Positions 34,300-45,892 are shown, counted from the first letter of the stretch. The stretch is 64,000 bases of DNA from Symbiodinium natans (GCA_905221605.1 CAJNDS010002575.1:205101-269100); one strand, 5' to 3'. The notes: generated by a model from the sequence alone, not told the origin. Program-made: numbers and translations.

Positions 34300-35860
34300 G
34301 CCTGGGCAGAATGATGACAACAAAGGGTAACGTTCTAAAAGAGCTCTGCCAGGCCAACGGCTTGGATGGATCGCTTGTGTTGGGTCCAGACCTTGCGGAT
34401 ACAACTGTGACAAAATGCTCAACTCGCTCGGGCAGACATTGGGGTCCTGGCTGGCAGCATCCCATGACTACAACAACAATTGCAGGAAAACTGCTCCTAT
34501 CAAGTAGTCTATGTTCGTGGCTCAGCAATCACAAATCACGAGAATGTTGCGCGGGACGCTGCACAAGCACATGCGAGCCAAAATGAACCTGAGAAGGACT
34601 TTAGCAGACGCTTTGTCGATCTGAAACGACACTGCTCCCCACTGGTCACCAACAGGTGCGAACGATGTGTGAAACAATGCCGCTATATGCCGATACTAGC
34701 GTGAAACACCAACCTACGCCCCGACTTTGGGGGCCATCTACTAAGACCACGGCGTCTCTACTGCAGGGGTTTTCCCGTCACGTGTTCCTCAAGCTTCAGG
34801 ACAGGATCCAGCAACCACACATGGACCTTGGCAAAGCTCCAGATTTTTGTGAAGGGAGTAGAGAGCCGAGGAAGTGTGCACATTCAAGCCATTTTTGTTT
34901 AGACTATTGTCGTCAACAACTTCCCGTGCTGAGAGCTCTGCTTAGTCCAACAGCCTGGCTTGCGAGCGTAGGCTCGTCTTTTCTTGACTCCATGGGCTCC
35001 ATCGGTTCAAAGAGGTCCTGCACATGCAGAAGATTGCAGAAGTGTGTTCCCAGCAAGCATTGACAAACTGTGAATATAGGGTGGGGATGTAGCTGGCAAA
35101 AGCGAGCGAGTGGCTTCAGCTGTGCAGTGGTGTTTTTGGCTTCTGGCGACCAATGTAGGCGTCTTGCACGTTACATGGTGAGATCCATGACCGACAGTAT
35201 CTCTGTCAGCTCGCTGTCCACAAGTCACCGCAGATGCGCTCATAAACTCTTGAATTTTGAGCCAGGCTATCACCACACATGGCCAGCCACAGCAATCCAG
35301 TCCTCTGCATCTTCATCTTCTGCCAATAATTCTTCCGCCGAAAGTTCCTTCAAAGTCGGTGCGCCTGTCCTGCATGGCAAACATTCATTCGTGCAAGAAC
35401 AAAAAGGAATACTGCAAAACTGCAAATCAAGCGGGACCGGCAATCCTATTCATGTCTAATCACCGGGTTTCAACCTACTGCACGTATGAAGCAGCAGTCC
35501 TGCACAAGCAATTAAGCGTATTGTACATATACACATACAAAATGTATACAGGACAACTGGTTCACGACGTTGCGGGCGGCGAAATTCATGATTGGATGGA
35601 GGCAGTGTGCCGCCCAATGCAATAATCTCAGGCTGCCTGCCAAACCCCATCCAGATCCCGCTCCTTTGAAGAAGGGCAACATCATCCGTAGCTTGTGGGC
35701 CACCTCCAACTTCCCCACACTTTACGAACATTGCTCGGCACAGGGTCGCCAGCTTTCAAAAGTTGGGTGGCACACTTAGTGCAACTGCCACTGTGGCAGT
35801 CAAAGCGACCAAGAAGCCAATACCTGGCACATCGGATGGGCAAGCACCCAAGCACGGTCA
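34300..35860 (-). CDS. Unrecognised protein, candidate split gene
   Basis: Seven minus-strand pieces read as exons with consistent borders. They are a hydrophobic segment GIGFLVALTATVAVAL ending at a GT donor (about 35790-35840), SGIWMGFGRQPEIIALGGTL (about 35555-35715), TLKELSAEELLAEDEDAEDW ending at a GTGTGG donor (about 35280-35380), LFEPMEPMESRKDEPTLASQ (about 34935-35022, after a GTGCAG acceptor), KIWSFAKVHVWLLDPVLKLE (about 34775-34850, GTGACG donor), RDAVVLVDGPQSRG (about 34720-34762, CTGCAG acceptor and GTAGGT donor) and NVCPSELSILSQLYPQGLDP (about 34300-34470). The N-terminal hydrophobic helix suggests a membrane or secreted protein. No family is recognised. Confidence 0.42.
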
Positions 35861-35999
35861 CAACGTTTTTCCAACAAACGAGTCGGCAAAACTGCTGCGG
35901 CCCAACATGTGCAACATGCCAAACACGGAGAGGGTTCAGTATATCTGGAACTGATCACTTGACGAAAAAATGGCAAACAATTGGGAACCTTTTGACACT

Positions 36000-36560
36000 T
36001 CCATGCTTACAAGTTTGCTCAACATGGCCAAAGCACGCGAAAAAAAACACGACGTCCACACCACGTTGTAGCATGCTTTTGCAAGTTATCAGCACGCAAT
36101 CATCTTGTCTCTCGCTTCCCGAAATCAGGGCCAGCGTTGTGGCTCCCGGGTATTTGTGTGTGGGGTGGGGGGTGGGGGGGCTGGGGCTGGGGCTGGGGTG
36201 TGTATCAGGGTATGTTCTGGGGATTGTATCATATCACCTGTGCCCCCTCATTCACTCTTTTATCTTGTCCTTTGCTTCGTTTTCATCATTAACGCCACCT
36301 TGTCCGTCATCATCGTTTTGTCCCCCTCTCTGGTTTCGTCCTTTACTTCTTTTTCTTCCAACGCAGTAGAGAGGTCCGAGTCCCTACTAGCGAGCGCCTT
36401 CAATATCGGGTTATTGCCGATATCGGCTGCTCGAGGCAGCAATGACACTAATGCCCTTAGAGGCAGAGGAGCGCGCCTAAGCGCCTGGCCATGAGCTATG
36501 AGCTCAAAGCAGCTACTCGTCCAGTGTATCCAAATCACGGACCTTCTGATGTCGGATCTT
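36000..36560. other. No gene; G-rich tract
   Basis: It contains a GGGGTGGGG / GGGGCTGGGG run at 36160-36205 and otherwise nothing recognised. It lies immediately downstream of the 3' end of the LINE coding region. Confidence 0.4.
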
Positions 36561-36588
36561 ATTGATTCTGCCAATGTAGTGCAAGTAC

Positions 36589-37480
36589 TCACGACGATGC
36601 ATCAAGAGTTGCAGGCTGCGGTCGTCCGACATGGCTCGGGCTCGTGGTGATATCTTGAGGTTCAATGGATGACTGAATGTCGGGGTCACTGTGCAGGACA
36701 AGTAGCATCAAGTACACATTGCACGAAGCGTGATCTAAGTCTTCATCGGTGGCTTTTGCGATGGCTCGATCATCATCTAGCTTATTGTAGCCCTCCCCAT
36801 CAGGCATCAACGCAGAGTAATGGCCTGAGTTGAGCTCAGTGCCGTGGTGAACGATCAATGCAATGACACGGTATCGATGCCAAGCAGTGGCAAGGGTTCC
36901 GGCTTGTTGAAAGACTGGAAGTCGAAGCTCAGACGGCAGCAGAAGCGGGTCCTGTCGCTTTGCGATGAATCGCCCATTTGCCGATGTTCGGGGGAGCTGT
37001 ATGACGAGCCATGGGGCCTGCTGTTCAAGAGCATGAAGCGCCGATTGATGGTGCCACCTAAGGATAAGTTGCTGTACATCTGGCGCGCTGATTGTTTGGC
37101 TACTGAGGGAGAGGCACTGGTTCAGCGCAGCAGCATCGGTGACGCGCAACCCACCTGGTTCAAGCCGGCGGGCTTGCCAGCTTGCACAGTGCTGCCCTCG
37201 CAGCAGTTTGGGGAGCAGAAAATCAACGAACTCCGCTGCATCATGCTGAGCATGCGGCTGCCTCCACCCCAGGAGGCAGAACCCCAACGCCCTGTAGGCG
37301 CTCAGAGACCTGCCAGGCGTCGGCTTCATGGTTGGTGGGAGTCTGCAAATACCGGCAGACTGCTCAAGCGCGCACAGGCAGTAGAGAGTGGCATTCATGT
37401 AGCAATGGTTGCCAGCGTTGTGAAGAGTTGGGAAGTGGCTAGGGTCAATGGAAACACGGGGACTATTGTTATAAAGTGAA
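36589..37480 (-). pseudogene. LINE C-terminal ubiquitin-specific protease (C19) domain
   Basis: The minus-strand frame reads LHNAGNHCYMNATLYCLCAL (37392-37425), matching the cysteine box N-x-G-N-x-C-Y-x-N. About 200 residues later it reads NSGHYSAL then YNKLDDDRAIA (about 36770-36835), matching the histidine box with its Asp. Both catalytic residues are present, so the fold could remove ubiquitin from proteins if expressed. It is compact for the family. It ends at a stop near 36589. It is placed in the LINE because it follows the LINE zinc-finger and linker regions on the same strand without a gap, after frameshifts. Confidence 0.75.
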
Positions 37481-37553
37481 TGGGAACCGTGCAGACTTGC
37501 GGTGGCAAGAGCAAGGTTATCAACCGCACACACAGCCACAGCAGGCGGCGCAT

Positions 37554-38540
37554 TCAGCGCAGGCCTCCCACATACGTCAGGTTGGCCAGTTCCTTGGCCA
37601 AGTGCTGCCTCGGCTGGTCGTCCACCTTCATGGAGAACCCGGCAAGGTTCGTTACGGCCGATCCGCATAGAGAGCGGAAGAGGGTCCAGGTCTCCTCTGC
37701 CGCAGCGCCCCTCAAGGCAATCTCCAACTCGAATGTGGCCTGTTGGTGCCCCTGCTCTGACAGTCGCCACAGCGGCTGAGTCGATTGAAAGTGCTGGATT
37801 ATGGCGCCTGACATCTGAGTGTGGAGGGTGCTCAGTGTTCTGGTGGCCTCCGCGTGGCTCAGTGGCTCCCTGTTCTCGTCGAGGATGAGGCGGCGCTCCC
37901 TCTGGGACCACTTTAAATAGTTCCATGAGCCGCTTTCGTTGATCCACTTGGCCTTCCGGAGTGAGTCTTGCCCTTGCTCTGTGGAGGCTACCCTTTGCAG
38001 GCGCGCTAGCAACTCTTGCAAGAGACAGCCCATGAGAACTGTCTTGAGAGGTGAGGTCAGGGACATGTCTCCCGCTGCCCTCTTGTCGTGCCACTCTTTT
38101 GACACCTGCATGAGGTTGGGCAGCAAGCTGTGCTCGTCTTGTCTGAAGCGTACGCCTGGTAAGGTCGCCTCGTGCTTGAGAATGAGTTTGCTCATCAAGC
38201 GAAGTGTGGGATCCATGGGAGCTTGGGCCTGGTACGTGTTCGACCCTCCCTGTGGCCCGAACGGACGCCTGCGACCCTGAGAGCGACCAGTGTGCTCCGG
38301 TCTCGGTCGCTTCTGCGGCTGCTCGGTACTCACCGCCGGCTTGGCTCCCAACTGCCCCGAGGGCATGCAATGAGCAAAGATCTCCGACTCCAGGGCTCCG
38401 GACATCCTGCTGACGCAACTCTCTTTGGCAAAACACACTAGCCAGACAAAGCTGATGCAAGACGGTACATTGCACAGTGTGCCTGGAAGCGGCACCCACG
38501 GTGGTTCCACAGTACTTGCAGCTACGATTGCGCGTGAACT
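37554..38540 (-). pseudogene. LINE C2HC zinc finger and helical linker region
   Basis: In one minus-strand frame a C2HC finger, SCKYCGTTVGAASRHTVQC, lies at about 38470-38530. The following region continues in another frame (38510 to 37554) as a Leu-rich helical domain with PTLRLMSKLILKHEATLPGV and TVLMGCLLQELLARLQRVAS. The domain order continues between the RT ORF and the protease, so the frame changes mark indels. Confidence 0.6.
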
Positions 38541-41500
38541 GCCGTTTGAAAGAGAGGCAAAGGGGTGGCAGCCTCCTTGAGTCCTGGGTAGGAGTTGTCA
38601 TGGGTTTTGTTGTAGTGCTGTTTCATGTGTTTCGGGTCCGCAACCCACATGCCACAGAGGACGCACCTACACAACAACTGAGCCTTAGTTTCACGGCAAA
38701 CGAGCAGCTTCTCCCAGTTGTGGATTCGGCTACGAAAGTCAGGCTGGTGAACAAGAGGCAGGTACGCTGAATTTTCGACAACGGCTTCACTGCTGGCGTC
38801 AGGTGTCTCCTGCCGCTGCGCAGTCGATGCGGTGGGTTGCTGCCTACCAGGCAGAAGGTGGTTGTCCGGAGCCGGAGGGCTGAGAAGAAAACTGGAGCCT
38901 CCGAGGCGGGGGCAGGAGCCGCGCTCGATGTGCAGCTTTAGCTGCCTCCATTTGGTGAAGCTTCTTTGACATAACCTGCAAGTGGGCATGCCGTCTACAG
39001 CATGTTGCTGAGCTGAGAAGGTGACCATCTTTGGCTGATCGTCTCTCTGCTGAGTCTTGTGCTTCAGGCCTATGTGGATGCGAAGTGCATGTTGCGTGGG
39101 TAACTCTAACCCACAGTGCTGGCATGGAACCCCTACAGCAAACTCCTGATCCGAGCCATCGGCCTGGGTCGTTGCTCGTTCCTCCGCAAGACGCAAGAGA
39201 TGGACCTGGTGCTGGCTGAGTAAAGCTCCTATCTGCTGCACCACCGAGCTATTGTTGACAAGGTCTGGCCCGTGCGGGCTGCAGCTCGGGTCACGGCTGT
39301 CGCTGAACTTCTGCATGCGCTGGAGGATGTGCTGCTCCGGAGGCTGGAGGCCTGCAGTGTCCCATATGGTCACGTCGGTGACGCGTGAGAGATGGGCAGG
39401 CAGTTTAAGTATGGCTCTGATATGGCGGGTGGCTAGCGTATAGAGCTTGCGAAGGCCTTTGAGTGAGCAGCCTACTGCCTCGAGCGAGTAGAGAAGCGAG
39501 CTGTTGACACAAGCGGCCCAAAGTCTCAGGCGGTATTTAGTCGAAAGGGGGTTCCTACCATTGAGAACCTTACGGATCTGCTGGTATCTGGTTTGGGCAG
39601 CCGAAATTCTGTGAGCCACGTTGAGATCACGACGATTGCGGTACGCCAATTTGGTACCAAGGTAGGTATGGGACTCGCAAATCTTCAACAGCTGCTCTTT
39701 GCCCTGAACCTGAACCTTGAGGTGGGGTACTCCGGCCTTGTGAACAAGGAGGGTGTTTAGGGTCGCCTTGGCATCTTTGCCTTTGACACTAATGAGTAGA
39801 GCAGTCTTTTGAAAGTTGACTTGCAGCCGAAAGGATGCTAGGATGTCCAGGATCAATTCAAGGTCTTTGACTGCTTTGAGGAGCTCACAGGCTGACGTGA
39901 TTGCCCAGCAGCCGCAAAAATCGTCGGCAAAGGCGGTGAGGGTCCTGTGCAGCCACTCGATGCTGCGGCGGTGGACTAAGGACTCCATGATGGACAAGGT
40001 CAAGCAGGTCCAAAGCGCGGGTGCCGCACGGCACCCCTGCTTGATACCACACGTGGTAAGGGTGTGGCCTGTCTCTCGGTCAAGCCGGAACACATACTTT
40101 GCGGACCTGTGCAGCTGTTGGACAGCACTGATGACATCATTGGAGATACCATCGAGCAATGACTGAGTGAGCTTGTCTCTGCAAACTGAATCAAAAGCCT
40201 TGGAGAGATCCAAGGAGAGGCACATGCCTCCGTAGCACCGGAGTTGCTTGGCGCCCGACTTCATTCGGAATCGATTGCTAGCCTGGCTTTGCTGCAGCCC
40301 TTCGACCTGCTCAAAATGTTGGTGGACGCGCAAAATGGCGTCGCTACAACCTCTTCCGGAACAGTAGGCATACTGAGGCATGTGATCAAGGATCGGCTGG
40401 ATGTGAGCCTGGATCTGCTGAGCGAGCGCAGCTGCGATGGCCTTGGCACATGATGGCATGAGGCCTATCGGCCGTAAAGCCCCCACAGTAGTTGGAGGTT
40501 TGTTGGGCTTTTCCAGCCAAACAACATTTGCGTCTCTCAAGTCACCGACCAAGCGCGACTGCGAGTCCGCAGCGAAGTGCCTCTGCAAGAGTGGCCCAAG
40601 ACGTTCACTAATGCAAGCCGAACAAAGCCTCCAGGCGGCTGCTGGAGCACAGTGCGATGGCACAGCTTTGCGAACATTGAGGCGACTCAAGGCCTGCGCG
40701 AAAGTGTGACTGCCTAAATCCATTGTGCCTTGAAGTGGCAGTATAGGCATGGTGTCTGGGCTAGCTGCAAAGGTGGCATTGCTGTAGGCCACGATGGCTT
40801 GCATGGCAGCCTGGCTGCTGAGTGCTTTACCTTCTGAGTTTTGGAGGCGTATCGTGCCTCGGTGGCTGCGAGGCGCCAATTTCCTTGCTACCAAGAACAA
40901 TGCCCTTTGATCTCCTTGTTTAGCAGCTTGTTCTGCTACACTAATTTGGTCCTGAAGAAACTGCTTCTTTAGAGCAAAGCTTTGGCGGCGCAAGGCCTTG
41001 GAGGCTCGAAGAAATGCTGCGTAATGCTTAAGACGATCAAACACATTGCGAACTAACAGTAGTCCCGACTGCTTGAAGCGTCGGCGCAGTGCCCACGTGG
41101 CTCTGGCTGAGGCTCGGAACTCGGGATGCGCGCTGACTCGGCGATCAGAGTAGCCTGCCGGAGGGAAGAATTTGCCGGTTTCTTCCAGCAGGATTTGATT
41201 GACTGCATCGTGCTCAGCGCTCAAGTCAGGGCAGCACTGCTGCTGTCGCAGGCGGTTTTTACAGATTCGGCCAGGGCTTTGGCCTGGGCAGTGCATCCTA
41301 CAACAGCTACTTGCAGCGCCGCCGCGTCGCAAGCCACAGCAGCCGAGGGGGCCTTTGGCTGCAGGTGGGCATAGGACAGGAGCCTGCAATGGCAGATGGT
41401 TTGTGCTTCTGTGCGCTCCCACTGGAAAGTCCAACACTGGCGAGGAGAACCGCGCTCCCCGGCCGGCATCCTGGAGACGGACTAGCAAGTAGTCTATTTG

Positions 41501-41995
41501 GCTATGGGTACCCGGAGCTACATAAGTGTAGGAGGGCCTTGCATGCCAGGCGTTGGCCGCAGTGAGGCGGTGGTCTCGCAGCAAAGCCTGAAAGGTGGAG
41601 TCGAAGTTATTATGGGAGTCTTGGGGCGGGGCGGCTGGTCCTACATAAGGATGATCTGGCTTTAGGGTGGAGTTGAAATCTCCTGCAATGAGCAGCATGT
41701 GGCGCGCAGGCGTGGCATTGATGGCTTGTTGAAGTTGATGCCACACATAGCCTCTAAGCTCTCGGTTTTTCTGGGCTCCTGGTGTGGCCTGTGGACATGC
41801 TGGTACACGCCTAGCAAGGTGACCGTTCGCTGGCTTTTGCGATGCTGAGCCTGTACCTGTAGCACTCTGCCCGGCACAAGTTCGCGGACGCTTGGCATGG
41901 CAAAGGACTTTCCTGAGACCAAGCAGAGTATGCCTGCATATCGGTCCGGCTGATCCTGCTCGGTGTAGCCCGATGTGTGTATGCATTGCCAACAA
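38522..41995 (-). pseudogene. LINE endonuclease (C-terminal half), reverse transcriptase and C2H2 zinc fingers
   Basis: This 1157-codon open frame begins with the C-terminal half of an exonuclease-endonuclease-phosphatase domain (LLIAGDFNSTL near 41670; PSYTYVAPGTHSQIDYLLVR near 41500). The reverse transcriptase follows, with motif A LSLDLSKAFDSVCR (about 40186-40225), motif B GIKQGCRAAPALW and the catalytic FADDF (39919-39932). Fingers after RT include CQHC...H...H (about 39060-39125), CRLC...H...C (about 38930-39000) and CVLC...H...H (about 38595-38665). RT and endonuclease motifs are intact in this frame. The endonuclease N-terminal half is in another frame upstream. Confidence 0.88.
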
Positions 41996-42294
41996 CCACT
42001 CCTATAATCAGAAGTAGCCCTCCAATGTGTCTCAATCAAGAGTATCATGTCATGCTGTGTCTGCGTTTCACACCAGGCCATGAATTCCTGAAGCATCCCT
42101 GAAGAAAGCCCTCCGTGTTCCAAACGAAAATGGAGAAGTTGGGAGCCGGCCTGCTTCGCGCTGGCCGAGTGGCTCGGGCTCTCCTGGCAGACGGGTCTAT
42201 GGTGCTGTTTCTGAGGGAGTCGAGGGTCTGTCTGCCATGCCATCGTCCTCGGTACCACGTGCCAGCATTGATGGCCTGATTTGCTCTCTTGCAT
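41662..42294 (-). pseudogene. LINE endonuclease N-terminal half
   Basis: The minus-strand frame reads MILLIETHWRATSDYR, then YAGILCLVSGKSFAMPSVRE, GRVLQVQAQHRK and TVTLLGVYQHVHRP. This is the first half of an APE-type endonuclease, with the ET metal-binding pair near its start. The second half (GDFN) is in the next frame, so a frameshift lies near 41780. Confidence 0.7.
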
Positions 42295-43160
42295 GCCCTA
42301 TTGAATGCTTTGTGTACTGGGCGGGCTCCCCACCTCGTGCATGCTGTGCAGCCGTCTGGCATCATCAGCTGGCACGCCTTTGCAGAGCCCAGTGTTCTGA
42401 AGGAGACTGGTTTCAGTGCTTCCACCGACCTGCCATCCCGACCTGCCCTAAGGTTGAGAACCCTGGTTCTGATAGTCACCCTAAAGATCCTGTTAATGCC
42501 ACCGCGAGGGTTTGTTCCGGTCCCAAGTCCGGAAGCCGTAGACCATGACCTAGTTTGGCAAATCTTTTGCTTAGGGGTGGCAGACCCGGGCGCTGGAAGG
42601 ACTTGGCTCGTAGGAGCCTTGCTCTCCAGTGGTCACGTTGACCGCTTAGCTCAGCTGGACGCCGAGCACAATGAGCCTCGGCGCTGTCCCGCTGCTCGGT
42701 GGCCCCGGGCATGTGCATTGCACCAATCATCGCAGTGTGCACACCGCTCATTTGCGAGGTAGTGCCCGGCTTTCTCCTGCAACTCAACCCAAGCGCAAGG
42801 CGCCACGTTTCTCTGGAACCAACCCATGCGCCCTGCCCTGGAATGCCTGCTATCGTGTGGATGAAGGACATCCAACCCCAGCTGCTCCCCAAGAAGGGTA
42901 AGGTCAGACTCGGAGATCTCACTGATGCCATCTGGGCTGCCTGGCTCAAAGGAGGCCAGCTCGTAGTCATCTGTAGAGCTGCTGCTGTCACTGGAGTCGT
43001 GGCGCTGCGGGTCGGCTTCCACACTCGCCCTGCGAAAGGGATTGCTTCTCCAAGGAAACCGAGGGCCATTACTGCTGCCACCAGCAGCACCGGCAGCATC
43101 ACATCGGCCGGTGCCCTGTCGGGTTTACGCCGGCCGCCTCGCGAAGCATGGCTCATCACA
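42045..43160 (-). pseudogene. LINE N-terminal region, frameshifted
   Basis: Three minus-strand frames share this interval. One has an acidic serine-rich stretch (DSSDSSSSTDDYELASFEPG, about 42950-43000) and then a Cys-rich ANERCAHCDDWC segment. Another has ARRPAELSGQRDHWRARLLR (about 42580-42660). A third has VHKAFNRACKRANQAINAG (about 42260-42320). No known ORF1 domain is recognised; the Cys pairs may be a zinc knuckle. Confidence 0.45.
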
Positions 43161-43206
43161 GATCCTAATCACTGAAAAAACCGCTCGGGCCGAGGGGCTT
43201 CGTCCT

Positions 43207-43210
43207 TTAC

Positions 43211-43288
<78 letters not shown>
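43207..43288 (+). repeat. (ATC)n microsatellite
   Basis: About 27 uninterrupted TCA/ATC units directly outside the 5' end of the LINE. The poly-His frame over it is an artefact. Confidence 0.97.
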
Positions 43289-43432
43289 GTCCCCTGCTTC
43301 GTTTCTCCTCCCCATTTTCATTATCAGAAATCTCCCCCTCCACCGTTTTCATTATTCATAACATCGTCTCCTCTGTTTTCTGGGGCGCTGCCACCTCACA
43401 CGCTTTCCCAAATCTGTCTAACAATTCAATAT

Positions 43433-43439
<7 letters not shown>

Positions 43440-43464
<25 letters not shown>
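43440..43464. repeat. (TA)n microsatellite
   Basis: About twelve TA units, upstream of the copia-like element. Confidence 0.92.
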
Positions 43465-43700
43465 AGTGTGTTGACAAGTGTGATCTCGATGCCTACGGCC
43501 TTCCGCTCGAGGCTCTTTTGTGTAGGAGGCTGTGCCAGGCATCTTTAAAATCGAGATGTATAGCCAAAGCACCTGTGCTCAGCACCAATCCCTGAGACTA
43601 CGCAGTTCTTTGTGTGGCCTTCTGTGTAAAAGAGTCGGTAAGCTGCGCCTCCGTGGGAGCTCCCTCAGCTCACACGGGTTAGGAGCCCAAATTTGACACA

Positions 43701-45183
43701 ATGGAACAATCTCCTGGATCTGGAGCGCAAGCCGAGCCAAACCCGTTCTGGTCAGATGCAGTGCAGCAGGAGTTCCGAAGGGCTCAGTCAGGGGCTGCCA
43801 GCAGAGCTTCGAGTGAGCTCTCTGCTCAGTCTTTGGAGCCGAACTATGATCAGATGGAGGGTGGGGAAGAGGCAACCGAAGTTACGAATAATGATCTTCA
43901 GAGGAGTGGAATGGCTCAAGCCGAAGCTGGTGAGGTGGGACCCAATGCCAGTTTCAGTTGATATGGCTGGCGTGGCTGCGGAGCGTGTTGTCCAATTCAG
44001 GGAGAACGAGCAGTCGTCAGCTGAAGAGTTGATTCCCGACTACTCTAGGCTGGGCGCTCCAACAGGAGCATCTGCTGCGGGAGAGCAAGCTGTAGCAGAT
44101 GAAGGGCAGAGCGATATGGAAGCTCGGGTGGCCTCTATGGCTGCGGAAAGCCCGGTCTTGGGAATGAACTTCCCAACGCAGCACCAAGGCCTTCAAATTG
44201 ACACTCAGGCCTTGGGCGCGTTGATGAGTCAGCTCATGCAGGTACAGATGGCGCCTGTGTTGGATCGTGTGCTAGAAGCTACGTCATCGCTGAGTCAGAG
44301 GCTAGACAAGCTGGAGAGCTCTAGGAATTCCAGTGCGAGCAATTCGTTAGATGGTGGGGGCGGGCGGCAGCCAGCCGTAGTGGGTCCTATATCCTCGACA
44401 TTTTCGCCTGAGCAGTTGGGTTCGCTGACAGCAAATATGCAACGAGGGCACGCCGTGCCACAAACCCATGTGCAGCAGTTGATGCAGCAGAGTCCTCCAA
44501 GTAGTGTCAGTCTTCTTGGTCCTCGGGGTGAGCAGAGTGGCCAGGGCTTCGCCGTAGGGGAGGGTTTGGGTGTGGCTGGCGGGCAGCCTGGGGAAGGTGA
44601 TCTCACGCCGAACTGGGTACCGCGAGGGACCCAAGCGGAAGGTTTACTGTAGGTAATGTATTCAGTTCGGTTGCTCGGGCGTTTTCGCCGTTCCAGAGAA
44701 CGCACGCCCCTGAGTTCCCTCGAACCCGAACCCCTAGCCCTTCGAGGCGTAGTGATCCTGGGGCCCGATCCCGTGTAGCTAAGCGCACTCCGGATTCAGG
44801 CCATCCCAGGTCAGAGCCGGGTGCAGTGTATGGGCAAAGTGGGGCTAGCGGAAGTCAGAACCCCAACCCAAGCTCTCTCATCCAGGAGACAAGCTGGCTC
44901 AGGGCTCCCGATGCTGCCAAAGTTCCAGCACGCTGGAGGTGTGGGGAGTCAGTCTGCAGTGGCTCAGGGTTTGAACAAAGAAAGCTTGGACGGAAGTCGG
45001 GTCGTTCTTGGGGCTCCGGGTTTAACGAGGGGCGGTTCAGACTCCTTGGGGGTTCCGAGGGGTCAAGGGAGTTCGGCGGTTGGGCTAGGGGGAACGTTGG
45101 GACCTGATGTCTCCAAACCCTACAGCAATGCTGCCGATAGGTCGGAGTTCACCCCTCCCCGACGCCCGAAGATCGTTTATCCT
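43701..45183 (+). pseudogene. Copia-like Gag, N-terminal part, frameshifted
   Basis: It starts at ATG 43701 (MEQSPGSGAQAEPNPFWSDA). The reading moves to another frame near 43950 (RVVQFRENEQSSAEELIPDY), again near 44648 and again near 44890, ending in RPKIVYP at 45183 where the insertion begins. The segment 44200-44330 (QALGALMSQLMQVQMAPVLD and a following LDKLE heptad pattern) probably forms a coiled coil. The sequence is Gly/Ser/Pro-rich and has no enzymatic motif. Three frame changes mark a decayed copy. Confidence 0.6.
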
Positions 45184-45184
45184 C

Positions 45185-45396
45185 TTATCGCTTGTACCAA
45201 ATTGGTTTGAACCCAAAAGCTCAAGCCAGACACACAGACTCCCTGAAGCATGAACCGTGACACCCCAGGTCACCATCCCTTTCTTTTTATCAATGGGCGG
45301 ATCAAGATGCACAATCACGTGCCCGTGTACACGCTGGTTGCGCACACGTCTTTATAGGCGCGACACCTAGTCATCCTATGGCAGCCTCAAACCCCC
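45185..45396 (-). repeat. Split direct repeat B2 (212 bases)
   Basis: It begins TTATCGCTTGTACCAAATTG (plus strand) and ends CCTCAAACCCCC. It appears identical to 45894-46105. An ACCAA-A-TTGGT palindrome lies ten bases from its outer end. Confidence 0.93.
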
Positions 45397-45662
45397 TTTT
45401 GAGGGCGAGGACGATCTGCCTGACGCTACCTGACTCTACTCGAGCATGGGGTCCGACAGGACCGCGTGCAGGGAGTTGCGGCCGCCTTTGCGGGCCCTGC
45501 TACAACCAGGGTGGGCGGGTGGGTTCCGCCAGGAGGCGCCAAAGCGTAGGAACGCAAGGCGAACGACGTGGCAGTCCGTGACGGCACGGAGAAACAGAAG
45601 CAGGGAGTTGCAGCCGCGTCAGCGGGCCCTGCTGTAGGCATGCCCAGGGTGGGCTGGGTGGG
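45397..45662. repeat. 266-base spacer with two related hairpin-forming units
   Basis: Two segments (about 45468-45505 and 45599-45634) each run from GCAGGGAGTTGC to GGGCCCTGCT and could fold GCAGGG against CCCTGC. Each is followed by a CCAGGGTGGGC stretch. No gene lies here. Confidence 0.7.
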
Positions 45663-45892
45663 TCAAAATTTTGCGCACTGCGATGGAGCCAGTGCTGCAC
45701 ACATGAAGAGCTCAAGCAAACTTCGCAACATGCAGTAAAGAATACAATCAACATGCCAAGTTGTTTGCTGCACATGACGCCATGCAAAGTATAAAATAAC
45801 TTTTGGCTTCAAACCAAGAACAACGGCCCGCCGTTTTTCTTGAGGCAATTCGGAAGCAAGCGATAAAACACGATTCGCTCGCGAACAGTAAG
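45663..45892 (-). repeat. Split direct repeat A2 (230 bases)
   Basis: It begins TCAAAATTTTGCGCACTGCG and ends GCGAACAGTAAG (plus strand). It appears identical to 53629-53858. A perfect TTCGC-TC-GCGAA palindrome lies near the end. Confidence 0.93.

Larger units (their letters stand above)
36589..43160 (-). mobile_element. Degenerate LINE (non-LTR retrotransposon) with C-terminal ubiquitin-specific protease
   Basis: On the minus strand the coding order is: acidic Ser-rich N-terminal region, apurinic endonuclease, reverse transcriptase, several zinc fingers, a helical linker and a ubiquitin-specific protease. The order is uninterrupted, but the frame changes at least four times, so this copy is inactive or the assembly contains indels. 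No poly-A tail or target duplication could be assigned. A (TCA)n microsatellite lies just outside the 5' end. Confidence 0.85.

Noticed and set aside
43042-43548. ORF with a poly-histidine stretch
   Set aside because: The His run is the (ATC)n microsatellite; flanks show no domain and overlap the LINE N-terminus on the other strand.
43701-43961. Short ORF starting MEQSPGS as an independent gene
   Set aside because: It is the first part of the copia-like Gag, and the protein continues in the next frame after an indel near 43950.
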